Assembly: GCA_018666155.1 (NCBI GenBank)
Contig: JABJAH010000005.1
Location: 1-64,000, forward strand
Reading direction: 5' to 3'
Length of the DNA: 64,000 bases
DNA from: Rhodospirillaceae bacterium
GTDB lineage: Bacteria; Pseudomonadota; Alphaproteobacteria; Rhodospirillales; Rhodospirillaceae
Position 1 is the first letter of the stretch, and each line of letters begins with the position of its first letter. The notes below the pieces were generated by a model. It ran no database searches. It saw nothing but the letters and a program-made list of their open reading frames with translations, and was not told the DNA's origin. The translations under genes were made by a program, and so were the position numbers. Shown here one piece after another: positions 60,229-64,000 of this stretch.

Positions 60229-61323
60229 TCATTTCTTGGTTACACCGGAGATCATCGACCAATCCACAGCTGCACCTCTTGCGATGTCACGGGTGCATTG
60301 ACGCCCGAGGACGTCATCTAGGTGCTTGGGCGCAAGGCCATGACCTGGTCGTACTGATCTAATCACAGTATCAGTAAAAACATCGCCTGCTTGCATGTCG
60401 TCGACAACGTAAAGTGATCGCCGAAAGGCTAAACTTCCTTTCTCTGAGTCTGTTGGTCCTTGGCGAATACCTCCGCGGGATCGCCACGCCGCGCGGCAAT
60501 CTTCAACAACGGTACTTAGGGTGTCCGGTGTGAGCGAGAACTTTGAGTCCGCAGTTTCAGGTTCTTTGGCATCTATAACATGTTTTTCGATCATACAGGC
60601 GCCGAGAGCACAGGCCGCTATGGAAGATAACGCACCGGGTGTGTGATCTGAATATCCGACAAGGACTCCATAATGTTGACTGAGAAACGGAATCGTTAAC
60701 AGGTTTGCATCATCTTCTTGGGATGGGTAAGCGCTGTTGCATTGCAATAAAATGATATCTTCAGCACCAGCAGAGCGGGCCGCGTTTACCGCATCTTTAA
60801 TTTCTTCTGCAGTGCAGAGTCCAACCGAAATAATGAGTGGCCTACCCGTCTTCGCGCATGCGGCGATCAAACCATGGTCGACGGCTTCAAATGAGGCGAT
60901 TTTGTAAGCTGGGGCGTCGAGATCCTGAAGCATGTCGATAGCGGCTTGATCAAACGGACTTGCGAATGGAATGAGACCGGCATCCTTACAAGCTGCGAAT
61001 AGGTCAGGAAACCACTCGTAAGGTGTTGAGGCCTTCTTATAAAGGTCGTGCAACTTTTGGCCGGCCCAAGGGCTATCTCCGCTTGCGTAGAAGTCTGTAC
61101 GGTCTACGTCTAACGTCAATGAATCTGCGGTGTATGCCTGAAATTTGACGGCGTCGGCTCCCGCATCAGCTGACGCGGCAATGATCTTAAGTGCGCGTTG
61201 AAAATCGCCGCCGTGATTGGCGGATAGTTCGGCCACAATAAAAGGTGGATGGTCTGGACCGACGGGTCTGTCCGCGATCATAACGGTCTGTTGTATCGGT
61301 GATGTGGTTTGTTTAGAGGGCAA
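60229..61323 (-). CDS. pseI: pseudaminic acid synthase PseI (NeuB family)
   Basis: 364 residues. The NeuB-type TIM barrel is clear: FIVAELSANHGGDFQRAL, GADAVKFQAYTADSLTL, YKIASFEAVDHGLI, IISVGLCTAEEI, LLQCNSAYPS, VGYSDHTPG and IEKHVIDAKEPETADSKFSL. The C-terminal ~60 residues form an antifreeze-like SAF domain. ELSANH and the SDHTPG region fit pseudaminic rather than sialic acid synthases, as I recall the family. It condenses a 6-deoxy-di-N-acetyl-altrose with phosphoenolpyruvate. The preceding gene ends 14 bases away. Confidence 0.92.
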   Translation of the reverse strand: MPSKQTTSPIQQTVMIADRPVGPDHPPFIVAELSANHGGDFQRALKIIAASADAGADAVKFQAYTADSLTLDVDRTDFYASGDSPWAGQKLHDLYKKASTPYEWFPDLFAACKDAGLIPFASPFDQAAIDMLQDLDAPAYKIASFEAVDHGLIAACAKTGRPLIISVGLCTAEEIKDAVNAARSAGAEDIILLQCNSAYPSQEDDANLLTIPFLSQHYGVLVGYSDHTPGALSSIAACALGACMIEKHVIDAKEPETADSKFSLTPDTLSTVVEDCRAAWRSRGGIRQGPTDSEKGSLAFRRSLYVVDDMQAGDVFTDTVIRSVRPGHGLAPKHLDDVLGRQCTRDIARGAAVDWSMISGVTKK

Positions 61324-61337
61324 ATTCTTGGCCTGAT

Positions 61338-62672
61338 CTATTTCGAATACATAAGAAACAGACTGTCATCGAGCTTTTGCAGGCCGACGGTTTGATTCAG
61401 TCCGGCAAGGTTCGTCATCGCCTTCAGCCGCACAGCAAATTCTTGATTTTCGACTGTGAACTTGTCCCGCCATTCCTGTCTTCGTTCCAACTGATACCAA
61501 GGTTGTCCCGGGTTAAGAGCCCAGCTGTATGACGAATCAACGATACCTCCTTTATCTTTTATGAGGTTAATAAGACCATCCGCAATCTGAGCGGCTGACG
61601 TCCCGCCCTCTCTATCTGGATAGAATTCGTCTAACGTATCTAGGTATTGGCCTGTTTCGGTCATAGGCCCGCTCCCAGTCTGTATGAATGGCGTTAGAAC
61701 GCCGATGGCTTGTTCGGCGTTCTGAACCGTTGGGTTTACCAAATTAGACATAATGTAAGCGTGTTGGGGCGCATTTGGCCGCGGTGTAATACTCAGGGCC
61801 GGGATGTCTAAGAGCGCGGCTTCCATGCCGGTTGAGCAAGTCGTATGGACGAGTGCTGTGCTGCCCAGAGTCCATGGAATATGCGGCGTGTTATTGGCAA
61901 TAAGGACGTGTGGCGAAGAGCTATACTTGGCTTTCCAATATTCTGGGTCTTCTGCGGGATGTGGCCGTATGACTGCCGTGTAGCCCGGTAAACCGCTCTG
62001 CATCCATTCCACGACCTTCTCGAGCTCTGCCATGTTTGTGCGCTCCCAATCGAGCTCTGTTTCATAAGCAGCAACGCTGGCGGGGTCGTCGGGGACAAGG
62101 TGGCCCGTGCGAATAGCGATTTGTTTCGTATCCTCTCGCGCGTTCCAGATTGAATTTATCCAGCCGAAGTTCGTATTGAACAGTATGTAGGTGCCAACCT
62201 CATTGCGAATTTCAGCGGCTTTGTTTTCGAAACTAGCACGACCCCATTTGGTCAATAGATCGATCCGCGGGTTGCCAGTGACGCAAACGCGGTCAGACAA
62301 TTTGGGATACTGGCTAATAACAGTATCTGCATGCCGTTGGCCCTGTGCAAAGAACACATCCAGAAATTCTGCAGCGGTTGGCCCCATGCCCGACTCAAAA
62401 CAGGCGTCACAAGCGCAGGCGAGGACCTCTTCATCGCTCGCTGCGATCGCGTGTCCGGCCGCAGCAGCATCTTTCATGTAACCGGCTTGTATCTCATTGA
62501 CAGTTTTGAATAGAAAAACGCCTGTCGGCATCGTGTAAAAGTTCTTAGACAACGCCCACTGCTGCCCGATAACGACATTCAAGCCTAGTTTAACCGCCTC
62601 GGCGGCAACCAGCAGACGGGCGTCAAGGTCCCGGGCCTTGAGCTCAAGGGAAATGTATACGACTGGGTTCAT
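61338..62672 (-). CDS. surface carbohydrate biosynthesis protein, putative GT-B-like
   Basis: 444 residues. It matches the surface-carbohydrate-biosynthesis group with features VVYISLELKARDLDARLLVA and ASDEEVLACACDACFESG near the start, VTGNPRIDLL in the middle, VIRPHPAEDPEYWK, and the TTCSTGMEAALLDIPALSITP loop. The last two segments resemble the nucleotide-sugar half of GT-B-fold transferases (RPHP and STGxEA). It may be a transferase for pseudaminic acid or an associated sugar. It lies 2 bases from pseF, so co-transcription is clear. The specific reaction is unknown. Confidence 0.75.
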   Translation of the reverse strand: MNPVVYISLELKARDLDARLLVAAEAVKLGLNVVIGQQWALSKNFYTMPTGVFLFKTVNEIQAGYMKDAAAAGHAIAASDEEVLACACDACFESGMGPTAAEFLDVFFAQGQRHADTVISQYPKLSDRVCVTGNPRIDLLTKWGRASFENKAAEIRNEVGTYILFNTNFGWINSIWNAREDTKQIAIRTGHLVPDDPASVAAYETELDWERTNMAELEKVVEWMQSGLPGYTAVIRPHPAEDPEYWKAKYSSSPHVLIANNTPHIPWTLGSTALVHTTCSTGMEAALLDIPALSITPRPNAPQHAYIMSNLVNPTVQNAEQAIGVLTPFIQTGSGPMTETGQYLDTLDEFYPDREGGTSAAQIADGLINLIKDKGGIVDSSYSWALNPGQPWYQLERRQEWRDKFTVENQEFAVRLKAMTNLAGLNQTVGLQKLDDSLFLMYSK

Positions 62673-62674
62673 AG

Positions 62675-64000
<1,326 letters not shown>

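Overview
The window looks like chromosomal DNA from a free-living alphaproteobacterium. The strongest single clue is a perfect GAAC-N7-GAAC SOS box in front of an imuA-imuB-dnaE2 mutagenesis cassette, the form of LexA site typical of Alphaproteobacteria. Three TonB-dependent receptors, several predicted Tat-exported proteins, many family III CoA-transferases and a pseudaminic-acid locus fit an aquatic or soil heterotroph. I cannot place it below class. I found no tRNA, rRNA, CRISPR array, insertion sequence or phage gene.

Left part (1-22.5 kb): a mosaic of small catabolic and stress units. It opens with two tandem, translationally coupled IclR-type regulators (one cut by the window edge) next to a TonB-dependent receptor. 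A hypothetical protein is paired with a Tat-signal methyltransferase. Then come an MBL-fold hydrolase with a cupin, a GDSL esterase-autotransporter broken by one base in a C-run, two VOC proteins, a second TonB receptor, PhnA/YjdM, GIY-YIG, DinB and AraC-type genes, a DUF4142-cupredoxin pair, DUF1838 and PAS proteins. It ends with a 3-mercaptopropionate-dioxygenase-like gene overlapping a family III CoA-transferase gene, a pair that suggests thiol-acid dissimilation through a sulfinate-CoA intermediate. A decayed second copy of the DinB gene lies between the lipoprotein and GIY-YIG genes.

Middle (22.5-41.2 kb): the SOS mutasome; a maleate isomerase/arylmalonate decarboxylase-like protein without the expected cysteines, followed by an NmrA-like reductase; a degenerate EAL-like protein; an epoxide-hydrolase-like protein; an isochorismatase-like hydrolase; a third TonB receptor; MsrA; and a GntR/UTRA regulator divergent from an acyl-CoA dehydrogenase plus two family III CoA-transferases, with palindromic candidate operators between them.

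Right part (41.3-64 kb): a surface-glycan locus. A rightward group (methyltransferase-like, unknown, acetyltransferase, C-methyltransferase, SDR, cupin) converges on a long leftward series of tightly packed genes running from 63.4 kb to 46.4 kb. The first section makes CMP-pseudaminic acid (PseF, PseI, with PseB divergent). The second (57.5-46.4 kb) holds a kinase/nucleotidylyltransferase fusion, a sugar-1-P nucleotidylyltransferase, a GmhA-like isomerase, two epimerase/dehydratases, a zinc-type dehydrogenase, a two-subunit transketolase, a HAD phosphatase, an APH-like kinase and two methyltransferases. Together these could form a self-contained route from pentose phosphates to a modified nucleotide-activated heptose-like sugar. 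That assignment is inference and is the most interesting candidate system here.
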